From: Algoriphagus sp.
GTDB lineage: Bacteria > Bacteroidota > Bacteroidia > Cytophagales > Cyclobacteriaceae
Assembly (NCBI RefSeq): GCF_029254265.1
Contig: NZ_JAQWXX010000108.1
Span: 1-55,178 of the forward strand
Reading direction: 5' to 3'
Length of the DNA: 55,178 bases
A model generated the notes under the pieces. It saw nothing but the letters and a program-made list of their open reading frames with translations. It was not told where the DNA came from and ran no database searches. Below are positions 18,490 to 27,587 of this stretch, in pieces. The position numbers were made by a program, and so were the translations under genes. Each line of letters begins with the position of its first letter. The first letter of the stretch is position 1.

Positions 18490-19491
18490 TTATCGATCAT
18501 AGGCCTCTTTCACCACTTCGAAAGTTAACTTTTTGTTTCTATCAACATCTACAATTCCCCAGTACTCTTCGTTAGGAGTCCCATCATAAGGAACTCCGCT
18601 ACTATTGGGAGCCCATCCGCCTTGATCTAGCACAGCTGGGTTTCCGGCTTTCCACAGCTCATCCGAGAATGCAAAGAGGGTAACTCCAGATCCCACTTCT
18701 TGATTCGCAAAGACAGATTTCAAAATATTTCTATTCGCATCTGCCTGTGCTTTTTCATTTACGCCCTGTTCATATCCCGCTTTGGAGATGGTCATGTAAC
18801 TATCCCCTCCTGCTTCAGACAAATACATAGGTTTATCACTTACAGCTTCCCATTCTTTATAAAGATCAGTCGCATCATCCCATCTGTAGACATTCATCCC
18901 CCAGACATCAATTTCTGTCCCCATACTGAGCGCTAATGAATCAGGCAGATCGCCATGCGCGGTCGTTACAGGATGATTCGGGTCATTTTGATGAATAAGT
19001 TTAGCAGCATCATTCATGGCCTTGTACCAATTCTTAATGTCATTTTCAAACCACTGAGGATGATAATTATACTCATTTCCCACCTCCCACATTAGGATAG
19101 CATTGTGATCTTTAAACCTATTGACGTAATCAATAAAAGTTCCTGAGAGAATATCAAATTCACCATCCTGATTGTACCCGAAACCTATGATCACTTTCAT
19201 CCCCGCCTTATCCATTTCATCCAATACAGCTTTTTCCTCTATTGGCGAATAAACCCGGATTGTATTGATTCCTGCCTCTTTCATCAGGGCTAAATCTTCA
19301 GTGAGCGGTTTAAAATTCCGAACAGTATCACCTTTAGCAACCGGGTTGTAACAAATACCCTTGATAAAATAAGGAGATTCATTGACAAGTATTTTTCGGC
19401 CCTCCAGACTTATCTGGTCTTTTTCTTTTTCAGAAGTGCAGGCAATAGAGATAAGAAAAAAGAGAAATAGCAGCTTTGAGTAAGTATTCAT
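18490..19491 (-). CDS. Clan-A (GH2/GH5/GH72-like) glycosidase lipoprotein
   Basis: A 333-aa lipoprotein: signal ending SIAC, with the Cys as lipid attachment site. The TIM-barrel catalytic region begins FIKGICYNPVAKGD. The acid/base Glu sits in MWEVGNEYN (about residue 140) and the nucleophile Glu in MYLSEAGGDS (about 226), the clan GH-A pattern. The KGxxYxP and NTIRVYSP segments resemble GH72 beta-1,3-glucanosyltransferases as well as GH2/GH5 barrels, so the family is uncertain. I prefer the ATG at 19491 over a TTG at 19506. It lies 18 bp after the GH17 stop and is clearly cotranscribed; a role in trimming beta-glucan at the cell surface or periplasm is inferred. Confidence 0.82.
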   Translation of the reverse strand: MNTYSKLLFLFFLISIACTSEKEKDQISLEGRKILVNESPYFIKGICYNPVAKGDTVRNFKPLTEDLALMKEAGINTIRVYSPIEEKAVLDEMDKAGMKVIIGFGYNQDGEFDILSGTFIDYVNRFKDHNAILMWEVGNEYNYHPQWFENDIKNWYKAMNDAAKLIHQNDPNHPVTTAHGDLPDSLALSMGTEIDVWGMNVYRWDDATDLYKEWEAVSDKPMYLSEAGGDSYMTISKAGYEQGVNEKAQADANRNILKSVFANQEVGSGVTLFAFSDELWKAGNPAVLDQGGWAPNSSGVPYDGTPNEEYWGIVDVDRNKKLTFEVVKEAYDR

Positions 19492-19509
19492 TTTGTTTGG
19501 TTTCAATTG

Positions 19510-20760
19510 TTAATCCTTGGAAGGGGGTACTAAAACATCCTGCATCAGTGAATCGAAATTTCCATTGTACGTTTTAGTGATTTTTTCGCCACCACGAGTT
19601 AAGCCCTCAAACTTGCCTTCATCCACCATTTCCCAGAGTGGATATTTTGCCTGGCCTGATAAATTGATCAACCCAAAATGATTTTCAGATCCTTCAGGGT
19701 TTTTTGCATCCTTCCATTGCTCGTCAAAAGCTTCAAAATAAAAGCATGAAATACCCTCTGTATTTGTCCACTCTCTCATATGCTGATAATATAAAGCTTG
19801 CTTGTATTCATCTGTGGCTCTAGACCCTTCAGGCCCATAAAACCCGTCAGAAACTGTGGCCCAGCCAGTTTCTCCGATATGAATTGATTTCTCCACTCCT
19901 ATACTTTTCATATAAGATCGAACCGAATCATATTGTGACTTTGCAAAATCTCTTGCCCGGATCATTGCAGCATCAATTTTCTCTTTTTCAGAAAGGTCAG
20001 CTAGACTATCACTTTCCCTCCAAAATGCAGGGTTATAATGGGTATTGTGATAAGGATAGGTATGCATAGATATAAAATCGACTGCTTTGTAAAGTGCTAC
20101 CAAATCTTCTGTATGATACGATGCGTCACCTCCACCCCAAGAAGAAAAATCATCTGAACTGGTAATCCAAATATCAGCTGGAAGCCCCCCACTTTTTTTC
20201 AGGTCCTGAAGATGATTAACCCATTTTAAAATGTATTTAGGTTGGACGAAATAACTGGTTGCCCACCTTACCATAGCCTCGTTTCCGACGGCTATCATTT
20301 TTAGAATGTCAGGATATTGATTGGCCAGTTTTACTACTCTTTCTATTTCTCCCGCGTTTGCCGGACTTTCTGCTTCATGATTAGGTTCTAGGTCAGTCCA
20401 TGCATTTTCACAGTCTATCCAGGCACCCATCATTACATACATTTCAAAGTTTGGGTCCTCGGATTTCATTTGAGAAATGGCTTCCAAAAGATTGGGAACT
20501 TCCATGAATTGAACGTTATACGTTCGAAGCACTTTTATATTCATTGCCTCCAGAATTCTCAAATCTTCTTTAAGTTCTTCCATCGTAGGTTGAATATCTC
20601 TGCTTTTTGCCCTGTAGCCACCGTATGAAATGGCCTGATAGTCAGGGCTCCCTAAAATATCAGCAGCAGATACTGTTTTTCCTCCCTCTATCTTTTGATT
20701 ACAACTCAACAGCGAAAAAGTGAATAAACTTACTATCAGTATGTTAAATCCTATTTTCAT
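19510..20760 (-). CDS. GH17-like beta-1,3-glucanase lipoprotein
   Basis: A 416-aa lipoprotein (lipobox LLSC) with a TIM-barrel resembling GH17 endo-beta-1,3-glucanases. The acid/base Glu lies in IAVGNEAM (about residue 161) and the nucleophile Glu in HIGETGWATV (about 297); the ETGW box is the GH17 nucleophile motif. A YGGYRAKSRDIQ segment near the N-terminus fits strand 1. The start ATG at 20760 directly follows the conserved linker of the interspersed hairpin module, 4 nt after the stop of a 28-codon frame inside that module; an in-frame ATG at 20781 would lie within the module and is less likely. It is probably a surface or periplasmic enzyme acting on laminarin-like glucan. Confidence 0.85.
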   Translation of the reverse strand: MKIGFNILIVSLFTFSLLSCNQKIEGGKTVSAADILGSPDYQAISYGGYRAKSRDIQPTMEELKEDLRILEAMNIKVLRTYNVQFMEVPNLLEAISQMKSEDPNFEMYVMMGAWIDCENAWTDLEPNHEAESPANAGEIERVVKLANQYPDILKMIAVGNEAMVRWATSYFVQPKYILKWVNHLQDLKKSGGLPADIWITSSDDFSSWGGGDASYHTEDLVALYKAVDFISMHTYPYHNTHYNPAFWRESDSLADLSEKEKIDAAMIRARDFAKSQYDSVRSYMKSIGVEKSIHIGETGWATVSDGFYGPEGSRATDEYKQALYYQHMREWTNTEGISCFYFEAFDEQWKDAKNPEGSENHFGLINLSGQAKYPLWEMVDEGKFEGLTRGGEKITKTYNGNFDSLMQDVLVPPSKD

Positions 20761-20956
20761 GTGTTTATAATTTGTTTTCAATTGTCACATGGAATCTCGA
20801 ATGGTTGATAATCATACCAGTGTGTGACTTTTTAGTCATGCTCGATTTCATGTGATTACAATTTTTCTTTAAGGCCATCCCGATAGCTATCGGGAGGAAT
20901 CTCGCATGGTTGATAATCATACCAGTGTGTGACTTTTTAGTCATGCTCGATTTCAT
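20761..20956 (-). repeat. Interspersed hairpin module, two units upstream of GH17
   Basis: Two 61-bp units (20896-20956 and 20791-20851), 60 of 61 bases identical, read on the minus strand. Each starts ATGAAAT and contains the hairpin TGACT-AAAA-AGTCA followed by CACAC, a GATTATC block and a terminal ATTCC. The unit nearer the gene is joined by a 30-nt linker, ending CAAATTATAAACAC, to the GH17 start codon. The distal unit starts right after the phosphorylase stop (4 bp) and is followed by a perfect 18-bp palindrome TCCCGATAGCTATCGGGA (20878-20895). Both units are open in one frame (63 codons, repeating MKSSMTKKSHTGMIINH), but other copies have an early stop, so I treat it as structural rather than coding. 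Confidence 0.85.
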
Positions 20957-20960
20957 TCCT

Positions 20961-23900
20961 CTATTTGTTTACAAATACATGAATCTGCTCAATTTCTCCA
21001 GTCCTTTGGAAAAGCATTTGACTAAAATCCTTACCTAGTTTCAAGGAAGAAATTATTTTACTCGATTCATTTTTGAAGTGAAGTTCTATTCGCTCTTCAT
21101 TGGATAAATGATAAAGAATCGGCACCTGACAATAGGTGAAAGCCAAAGCACCAATTGGTACGGGTATCTCCATTGGTGAGAAATCAAGATCAAGGTAGGA
21201 AAATGCTTCTTCATGCTTTAAAAACTCATTCTTTTGCAATAAATCAGGTTTAAATTCCACAGAGCCATCCAGTACACGAACTCCCAGTTCTCCGAAACGA
21301 GTTAGAATATCCTCTTTCACCTGTCCTGTCATTCCCGGCTGCTGGGCACCTTTTCCTCCAGGAGTATGGGAATATGGATCAGTTGGAAACGCCCCATAGA
21401 GTTCAGGTGATTTATGCACACCTATTCCCTCATTGATTTCATAATAATGTTCCACCAATTGACCAATAAGCCTCTTATTGTTATTGTTTTTAATTGCCTC
21501 GATACAGCACTCCTGTGCCGCAACTGCAAGTTTGGAAACCATATGCCAATAAATAGATCCAAGTCCTTCATAGCCATAAAAAGTACCGGATCTTCCGGTG
21601 AATGCTTTATGATTGAAAACCTCCTCAAAAATCTTCAGAAGAGAATTACTCTCGGCTTTCACCAATTCATCATACTTTGAATCAAGTCCATTGAGCGCTG
21701 TTTTAAGGCTTTCCGCATTATTGAAATTTCCATTAAAGTGGAAATCTCCCAGGACATCCTTTTCAATTATTTCCCGGTTTCCATCATGGAGCAAGCTTTG
21801 AAGCAATTTCGATTTTTCAACTGCCTTAGCTGGAATCAGGTTTCGATTGACAAAAAGCGGTAGTTCTTTATTGGGGTAAAGGATAAAGCTATTCTGATCC
21901 GCTCGGTATAGATTACTTTTTCTAAGCGCATCCAATACTGAAAGACTTTCTTCAGAAGACAAGAAACCAGAACTCAAGGCTGCTACTTGCCCTTCCAACA
22001 TTTCGCTTAAAAAGGAAATAGAGACTTCATTTTCATTTTCAACTGTCATCAAATTGTAAGCATGATACAAGTCGTCTGTCCGCTTATTTGCGCGGATAGA
22101 ATGATCCAGATACCGAAGTGCCAATTTTGTGAATTGCTTTAGCTCTTCTAAATCAAGGTTAAATTTTCTTGCGGAGAATCCGGAAGAATAGATTTTTGCT
22201 CTAAAACTACTAGCTGATTCACCCAATCCATCCATGATTTTTCGACGATCTTGGTCAGAAACCGGGCCTGACAAAACCTGCTCATTATTGATTAGGGTAT
22301 CCATTATACCCTTGAATAAATGACTTAATTCTTCAGAAAGCGAAACCTCCACAAGATTGGAATCATGAAGTAGATTTTGGAAAAAGGATAGAAATCTCCT
22401 CATATAATATAAGGTGACCATCGAGACTCCATTTCCTACCAAAGCATTGTTTGCATCATTCCACTCAGGACGCTGCGTATTCATCCAAATTCCGCCCTCT
22501 GGGATGAAATTCGATACTTTGGAAAGTACGGTTGCCAGAATCTTTTCAAGAAAATTGACTTTGTATATTTCATTTTCAGAACTAAATAAAAGCGCTCCGT
22601 CACTACCCATTTGCTCTCGCTTTAGACGGATTTCATGATCTGACTTTTCATCGAATTCGATGGTGTCTTTGGGATTCTTGATAATATCCTTGTAGGGCTT
22701 GATTTTGTAAGGAACATTCGCATAGACGAATAAATCAGCATTAAACAACCTTTCAAGTCCGCCTTTTTTGTGATTTTCAAGAAACTCCAAAAACTTGAGC
22801 AAATAGATAATCTGATGATCACCCCAATAACCAATATAAGACCAGGGATCATCAGGCTCGATGATCTCCCAATCAAAGCCGTCTTTGGTGACGCGATAAG
22901 GATTATACCCATCGAAAGTACTCGCATTCAAAAACTTATGAATCATACTTTCAATATATTCCGGGTAAGAGTGAGCCAATGCTTCCCAGTTTTGAAAGAT
23001 ATCTCTCCAATTCCCCTGATAATCCAGGATTTTAGATCCGTCAGTTTCATTTTGGGTATTGATGGAGAATTTGTTCCATGGCCTACTTGGATCACCGTGT
23101 CTGCGACTGAATTTGAGCGGGAGGTATTCGAAGCATATTCTGCTGAAATCTTTATCCTTGCTTTCTCCGGCAAGTTTCATAAGCTCTTGATGTGAAAACT
23201 TCTCCGGTAACGCGTCTAAAACTCTTTTGCTTGAGTTAAACACATTTTTGTTGGCTTTAGAGAAGAATTTTGAAAAGTCTGCTTTTTCTATGTTGTAATT
23301 ATCGTCAAAAATGCCCCCTCTCATGATATTGAACATCACATTAGCGAAATGTCGTGAGTTTTTTCGCCTGTCTGAGGTCAATTGGATTCCATCGGCAGAA
23401 GCAGTCAGAGCTTTTAGATTTTGAGTACCTGACCGAACATCTTCCTCAATTTCTTCCCATAAGTTCTGATTTTTCTTGATCGTTTCTGTGAGTTCAATCA
23501 CAGCAGACGGACCTTTGTTGACATCAGCAAGTGTCATCCATGTTTTTTCTTCTCCACTAGTTAAGCTGAGTTCATTTAGAACAAAATAAGCTCCTCTTTC
23601 TGCGCGCACATCAGTCTCCCCTTTGATCGGAAGCCCCTTTCTGAAGTGATCCAATTGTAAAGAGGATAACAGTACTTCAGAATGATCCAATCCTAAAGAC
23701 CAGGCAACATTTGCTTTTAGAGCCTCGCTTGGCTCAGCCTTATCGACAATGATAGCACTTAGTGTGAAAAGCCCTAAATGGGATTCCCCAATAAGTTCTG
23801 TCTTTTTATAGGCATCGATTAAGTTACTTGAAGACTGTTGAAGACCAGGATCCACTCCATATGGAAGCACATTTTGAATTCCATCGACAAGCTCCACTTT

Positions 23901-24356
23901 AAGTGTTTCTTTGGAATTGTTAACCAGTTTACATTTCCGTACAAAGCCAAATTTGTTGCTTGAATTCCAGCTGTATTGGAAACTCAGGCCCAAGTCATGA
24001 TTGATTTCTTCAAAGATGATTTTATTCCCAAATTCACTTTTGTAAAGATTTCGAGTGAGGTCATAAACCCCTGTATATCGATCTGAAAAGGGTTCCCAAA
24101 TTCTTTTTTCGCCGTTCTGATGAATTCGAAAAACACTTTTGCTCCCTGTAATATCATAGGAATCAGTGATCTTATCGTCTGAGTAATATGGGAAAAGCGC
24201 AAAATTGTTGTTTTTCCTACCCGCAGTCAACCCTCCATTGCTTGCAATAAACATCCAGTGATTGGAATCACTGACGATACTCATAAAAAAAGGTCTTAAG
24301 GAATCACTGTTTGTGATTTTGTAAAATGCTTCGTTGTTTACTAGGATATAATCCAT
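20961..24356 (-). CDS. GH149/GH94-like beta-glucan phosphorylase
   Basis: An 1131-aa cytoplasmic enzyme (no signal peptide) of the inverting glycoside phosphorylase type. The N-terminal beta-sandwich (about 1-270, with SNGGLTAGRKNNNFALFPYY) precedes an (alpha/alpha)6 barrel. The PEWNDANNALVGNG segment (about residues 630-643) matches the position of the catalytic Asp motif DWNDG of GH94 and the WNDAN form I associate with GH149/GH161. TPGGKGAQQPGMTGQ near the C-terminus fits a phosphate-binding loop. The length (about 1100 aa) is closest to GH149 beta-1,3-oligoglucan phosphorylase. With the GH17 lipoprotein and a sugar symporter in the same operon, phosphorolysis of imported laminari-oligosaccharides to glucose-1-phosphate is the best reading. 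The substrate is inferred; a beta-1,2 or beta-1,4 linkage cannot be excluded. Confidence 0.75.
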   Translation of the reverse strand: MDYILVNNEAFYKITNSDSLRPFFMSIVSDSNHWMFIASNGGLTAGRKNNNFALFPYYSDDKITDSYDITGSKSVFRIHQNGEKRIWEPFSDRYTGVYDLTRNLYKSEFGNKIIFEEINHDLGLSFQYSWNSSNKFGFVRKCKLVNNSKETLKVELVDGIQNVLPYGVDPGLQQSSSNLIDAYKKTELIGESHLGLFTLSAIIVDKAEPSEALKANVAWSLGLDHSEVLLSSLQLDHFRKGLPIKGETDVRAERGAYFVLNELSLTSGEEKTWMTLADVNKGPSAVIELTETIKKNQNLWEEIEEDVRSGTQNLKALTASADGIQLTSDRRKNSRHFANVMFNIMRGGIFDDNYNIEKADFSKFFSKANKNVFNSSKRVLDALPEKFSHQELMKLAGESKDKDFSRICFEYLPLKFSRRHGDPSRPWNKFSINTQNETDGSKILDYQGNWRDIFQNWEALAHSYPEYIESMIHKFLNASTFDGYNPYRVTKDGFDWEIIEPDDPWSYIGYWGDHQIIYLLKFLEFLENHKKGGLERLFNADLFVYANVPYKIKPYKDIIKNPKDTIEFDEKSDHEIRLKREQMGSDGALLFSSENEIYKVNFLEKILATVLSKVSNFIPEGGIWMNTQRPEWNDANNALVGNGVSMVTLYYMRRFLSFFQNLLHDSNLVEVSLSEELSHLFKGIMDTLINNEQVLSGPVSDQDRRKIMDGLGESASSFRAKIYSSGFSARKFNLDLEELKQFTKLALRYLDHSIRANKRTDDLYHAYNLMTVENENEVSISFLSEMLEGQVAALSSGFLSSEESLSVLDALRKSNLYRADQNSFILYPNKELPLFVNRNLIPAKAVEKSKLLQSLLHDGNREIIEKDVLGDFHFNGNFNNAESLKTALNGLDSKYDELVKAESNSLLKIFEEVFNHKAFTGRSGTFYGYEGLGSIYWHMVSKLAVAAQECCIEAIKNNNNKRLIGQLVEHYYEINEGIGVHKSPELYGAFPTDPYSHTPGGKGAQQPGMTGQVKEDILTRFGELGVRVLDGSVEFKPDLLQKNEFLKHEEAFSYLDLDFSPMEIPVPIGALAFTYCQVPILYHLSNEERIELHFKNESSKIISSLKLGKDFSQMLFQRTGEIEQIHVFVNK

Positions 24357-24615
24357 TTAAAAGAGTTTAGGTCTGATATACCATTTATTATAAGCACTAA
24401 AATACAGTTCTATAAATCAAATAACCTTATTTAAGTACAGAACTAAAATGGCTCTTCAATATTATTTTTTTATTTGAGATCCACAAAACCTTCATTTTAA
24501 AACAGCTTTTGTAACATAATTGATAATTTTTTTATCAAAATCGAATAAAAAACACTCATAAAAGTGTCTTTTCTCACAGATTTTATCATATTCATGCGTT
24601 TTAAAGAATTATTAA

Positions 24616-24852
24616 ATGCCTCAAGTCATAAAAAAAGGAAAAGAACATATTCGGATATGTCCTACCAACACCCTAAAAATTGAATATTCTGCCGATGGTG
24701 GCGAAACTTGGAACCTAAGATATATGGGTAATCCTGCAGGCCCAGGTAGTTTCACGGACTTAGAAGATGGAGGAAAAGAACTCCTTGCCACCACAGACAA
24801 TGGCTCCTTCTACTCAAAGAATAAAGGTAAATCCTGGCTCAAAAGAGGATAA
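24616..24852 (+). CDS. Small Asp-box (BNR-like) protein
   Basis: A 78-aa cytoplasmic protein beginning PQVIKKGKEHIRICPTN. It carries two Asp-box-like motifs: YSADGGETWNLRY (about residues 25-37) and YSKNKGKSW (about 66-74, with Asn in place of Asp), separated by LLATTDNGSFY. Small proteins of this pattern recur in bacteria with no known role. Two Asp-boxes are too few for a full propeller, so it may oligomerise. It is divergent from the phosphorylase gene with a 259-bp gap that must contain promoters for both. Confidence 0.7.
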   Translation: MPQVIKKGKEHIRICPTNTLKIEYSADGGETWNLRYMGNPAGPGSFTDLEDGGKELLATTDNGSFYSKNKGKSWLKRG

Positions 24853-24941
24853 AATCTACCTCCCTTTGATTCTTTAGAGTCTAACTTCCGATTAAACTTA
24901 TTTCAGTAGTAACCAATTTTGATCAAGTTTTAAAGTTGCCA

Positions 24942-24971
24942 AAAGGATTTTTCAATACTATAAAATCCTTT
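24942..24971. other. Perfect 10-bp stem-loop
   Basis: AAAGGATTTT pairs perfectly with AAAATCCTTT around a 10-nt loop, 89 bp after the Asp-box gene stop and 134 bp before the DUF3820 gene. The T-run is internal to the stem, so it is not a standard terminator. It is AT-rich and could be a weak terminator or processing signal. Confidence 0.45.
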
Positions 24972-25105
24972 ACGACTTAAATTAACTTCATAATTGAATC
25001 TGGCAATTGGATCAATTCCAAGAATTTTAACTTCTGTGGAGATGTAATTCTGTGCAAGTTGGAAAAATCAGAATAGCCTTTAAAAAATCATAGGTAATTT
25101 GTGCT

Positions 25106-25333
25106 ATGGACAAACAAATCCTTATCGACCTTGTCACGAAAACTATGCCCTATGGAAAATATAAGGGCCGTTTACTCTGTGACATCCCCGAACATTACCT
25201 AGTATGGATGCATGGACAGGGTTTTCCGGAAGGCAAACTTGGGATGTGGCTTCATACCCTCTATGAAATCAGACTCAATGGTCTGGAAGGAATATTGGCA
25301 GAGCTGAAAAAGAACTATTCTAAAATTTATTAA
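25106..25333 (+). CDS. DUF3820 family protein
   Basis: A 75-aa protein with the DUF3820 signature: MPYGKYKGRLLCDIPEHYLVWMHGQGFPEGKLG (about residues 14-46), the Y-G-K-Y-K-G and P-x-x-Y-L-x-W elements. Length is normal for the family (65-80 aa). The family is described as a putative quorum-sensing-regulated virulence factor in Pseudomonas; its biochemical role is unknown and the link to virulence should not be carried over. It is monocistronic. Confidence 0.85.
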   Translation: MDKQILIDLVTKTMPYGKYKGRLLCDIPEHYLVWMHGQGFPEGKLGMWLHTLYEIRLNGLEGILAELKKNYSKIY

Positions 25334-25556
25334 TCAGTTTTTTAATCTGGATCCTCGCTATTTTTTCTAATTCCAGTAGCCAGAAATTGATTTTACTTAA
25401 GTCCAAAATCTGATTTTTATACGGGTTCCCATGTCTTTTTTACCAAATCGTTTCGAAATTATTAGCTTTTTGAGATTGGAATAGTTTGAAGGAAATTTGC
25501 TTGAGAAAGCGGTTTATATATTCTACTTTAATACTCTTAATCAAAATTTTACCCAA

Positions 25557-26933
25557 ATGACCTCCCGCTTCTCCCTAATTTTCTTTCTCGTAGCCGCAGT
25601 ATTTTCACAGGCTCTTTTTGCACAGGAAAAAAAGACCTATAAGGAACCTAAGTTTGATTTTGATTGGAGTAATCCTACAGTTTATCCCGATCGAATCATC
25701 CTGAATATCAGTGAGGACCCAGCGCACAGTGCCAATATCACTTGGAGAACATCCGCTAAAATAAAATCAGGAGTAATTGAATATACCGAAGCTTCTGCAG
25801 ATCCTAGATTCATTATGAATGCATTTAGACTGGCAGCGATCTCCACTTCATTTCAAAGTCCGGAAATTGAGGAAAACAAAGTAAAATCTACTTACCATTC
25901 AATTTCCTTAAAAAATCTAAAGCCGGCTACTACCTATGCCTACCGAGTAGGAGACAGTGAGCGCTGGAGTGAATGGTTTCAGTTTACCACGGCTTCAGAA
26001 AAAACTGAAGAAAAATTTTCCTTCCTATATGTTGGTGATGCCCAAAATTACATTCTTGAACTATGGTCCCGGCTAATTCGAGAAGGATTTAAAACCGCTC
26101 CGGATGCTAAATTCTTTATTCACGCAGGAGACTTAGTAAACAACGCGCATCGGGAACAACAATGGCACGAATGGTTTACTGCTGGTGGATTTATTCATAG
26201 CATGATTCCTTCTATGCCCACCCCGGGAAATCATGAGTACCAACCAAAATCACCTTCCGAAGAAGCCTCCAAATACAGAAGCCTTTCAGTACAGTGGAGA
26301 CCTCAATTTAATCTGCCTGAGAATGGTCCAAAAGGACTGGAAGAAACTGCCTATTTTGTGGACTATCAAGACGCTCGTATCATCTCTCTAAACTCAAACG
26401 TAGAACTTGAACGTCAAGCGGAGTGGTTAGATAGCCTCTTATCCAAAACCACTAAAAAGTGGATTATCCTCACCTATCACCATCCAATGTATTCTGCTTC
26501 CTCAGGTCGTGACAATCCTAAAATCAGAGAAATCTGGAAGCCTATTTTTGACAAGTACCATGTGGATCTGGCCCTACAAGGTCATGATCACAGCTATGCA
26601 AGAGGTCGGGTATCTCCAGGGGAAAATCTACTTGAAGGTGTAAACCTCCGGGATCAAACAGGCACTGTCTACGTGGTATCCGTCAGCGGAGGTAAGATGT
26701 ATGAGGTCGGAGGAGATTGGGACGAATTTGGTGCACAAAAAGAGCGAAGCGGTGGTAACACTCAGCTTTTTCAAGTGATCACAATTGAGGGAGACCGATT
26801 ACTTTTCGAGTCTTACACGGCAATCGGTGAGCTTTATGATTCCTTTGAATTGATCAAAACCCCAAATGGACCAAATAAATTTATTGAGCTTCGTGCCAAT
26901 GCAATACCGGAACGGGTAGAAACTAAAAAATAA
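25557..26933 (+). CDS. Purple acid phosphatase-like metallophosphoesterase
   Basis: A secreted 458-aa enzyme: signal peptide ending ALFAQ, an N-terminal fibronectin-III-like purple acid phosphatase domain (from PDRIILNISEDPAHSANITW), then a calcineurin-like catalytic domain. All metal-ligand motifs are visible in order: FLYVGDAQ, HAGDLVNNA, TPGNHEY, LTYHHPMYS and LQGHDHSYARG. It should hydrolyse phosphoesters at two metal ions in the periplasm or outside the cell. The longer frame from a TTG at 25497 would put extra residues in front of a perfect signal peptide, so I chose the ATG at 25557. It stands alone; no Pho box was identified. Confidence 0.92.
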   Translation: MTSRFSLIFFLVAAVFSQALFAQEKKTYKEPKFDFDWSNPTVYPDRIILNISEDPAHSANITWRTSAKIKSGVIEYTEASADPRFIMNAFRLAAISTSFQSPEIEENKVKSTYHSISLKNLKPATTYAYRVGDSERWSEWFQFTTASEKTEEKFSFLYVGDAQNYILELWSRLIREGFKTAPDAKFFIHAGDLVNNAHREQQWHEWFTAGGFIHSMIPSMPTPGNHEYQPKSPSEEASKYRSLSVQWRPQFNLPENGPKGLEETAYFVDYQDARIISLNSNVELERQAEWLDSLLSKTTKKWIILTYHHPMYSASSGRDNPKIREIWKPIFDKYHVDLALQGHDHSYARGRVSPGENLLEGVNLRDQTGTVYVVSVSGGKMYEVGGDWDEFGAQKERSGGNTQLFQVITIEGDRLLFESYTAIGELYDSFELIKTPNGPNKFIELRANAIPERVETKK

Positions 26934-27030
26934 AACTAAAAAGGAAAATATGGGCTGAAATTCGATTTTTGCTTTCGTTTAAGATTTCAGCTAATTTTGA
27001 TCAATTCATTTTTACCTAACCCCAGCTAAT

Positions 27031-27576
27031 ATGTTGAAGAAAATTTTAATCGGCCTCGGAGTCTTGTTCCTAGCTTTTGTTGCATTCTTTGGTTACGGAA
27101 TTTTATTTCCTACAAGTCCTCCTACTACCGCAACTTTCTCCGGTCAGGGTGTAGATATTACAGTTAATTATTCCCAGCCTTCCAAGAAAGGCAGATTGAT
27201 CTTTGGCGATGAAGCCTCTGGTGCTTTACAGCCTTATGGCACTTATTGGAGATTAGGGGCGAATGCAGCCACGGAAATCACCTTCAGCCAAGATGTTAAT
27301 TTTGCCGGACAGGCGGTAGCAGCAGGGACCTAAAGAATGTACGCTGTACCTGGAGCAACATCTTTTGAGATTTCCCTAAATTCAGAATTAGGAGTTTTCT
27401 TGGGTGTTCAGGAGCCTGATTATTCCAGAGATGTAGTAAAAGTGAACGTGCCAGTTTCTACCCCGGCTGCGGAAGTGGAAGTATTCACTATCAGTTTCGA
27501 GGAATCCGGTTCTGAAATACTAATGAATATCGCTTGGGAAAATACCTTAGTGGCTGTTCCGATCAGCGTACAATAA
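27031..27576 (+). pseudogene. DUF2911 protein with in-frame stop
   Basis: A membrane-anchored (N-terminal helix about residues 4-24) DUF2911 protein, about 181 codons. The frame is interrupted only by a TAA at 27331-27333, in VAAGT-stop-RMYAVPG. The family has a conserved G-x-Y-x-x-Y-x-x-P-G here, so a Tyr codon (TAC or TAT) most likely became TAA. Downstream reading continues in the same frame to 27576 with normal domain sequence (SFEISLNSELGVFLG and a C-terminal strand IAWENTLVAVPI). The product is therefore probably a 100-aa truncation. A sequencing error or a very recent mutation is possible because nothing else has decayed. It is 11 bp upstream of the amidohydrolase gene. Confidence 0.85.
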
Positions 27577-27587
27577 ACCGTATTTAA

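Noticed and set aside
20765..20956. 63-codon minus-strand ORF (MKSSMTKKSHTGMIINH repeated)
   Set aside because: It is created by two copies of the hairpin module; other copies stop after four codons, so the frame is not conserved. Kept as a repeat.
24542..24575. Terminator in the region upstream of the Asp-box gene (ACACT/AGTGT hairpin)
   Set aside because: Short 5-bp stem within a divergent promoter region with no gene ending there.
27331..27333. Two separate genes instead of one broken DUF2911 gene
   Set aside because: The second part continues the domain in the same frame, only two codons after the stop, without its own start signal.
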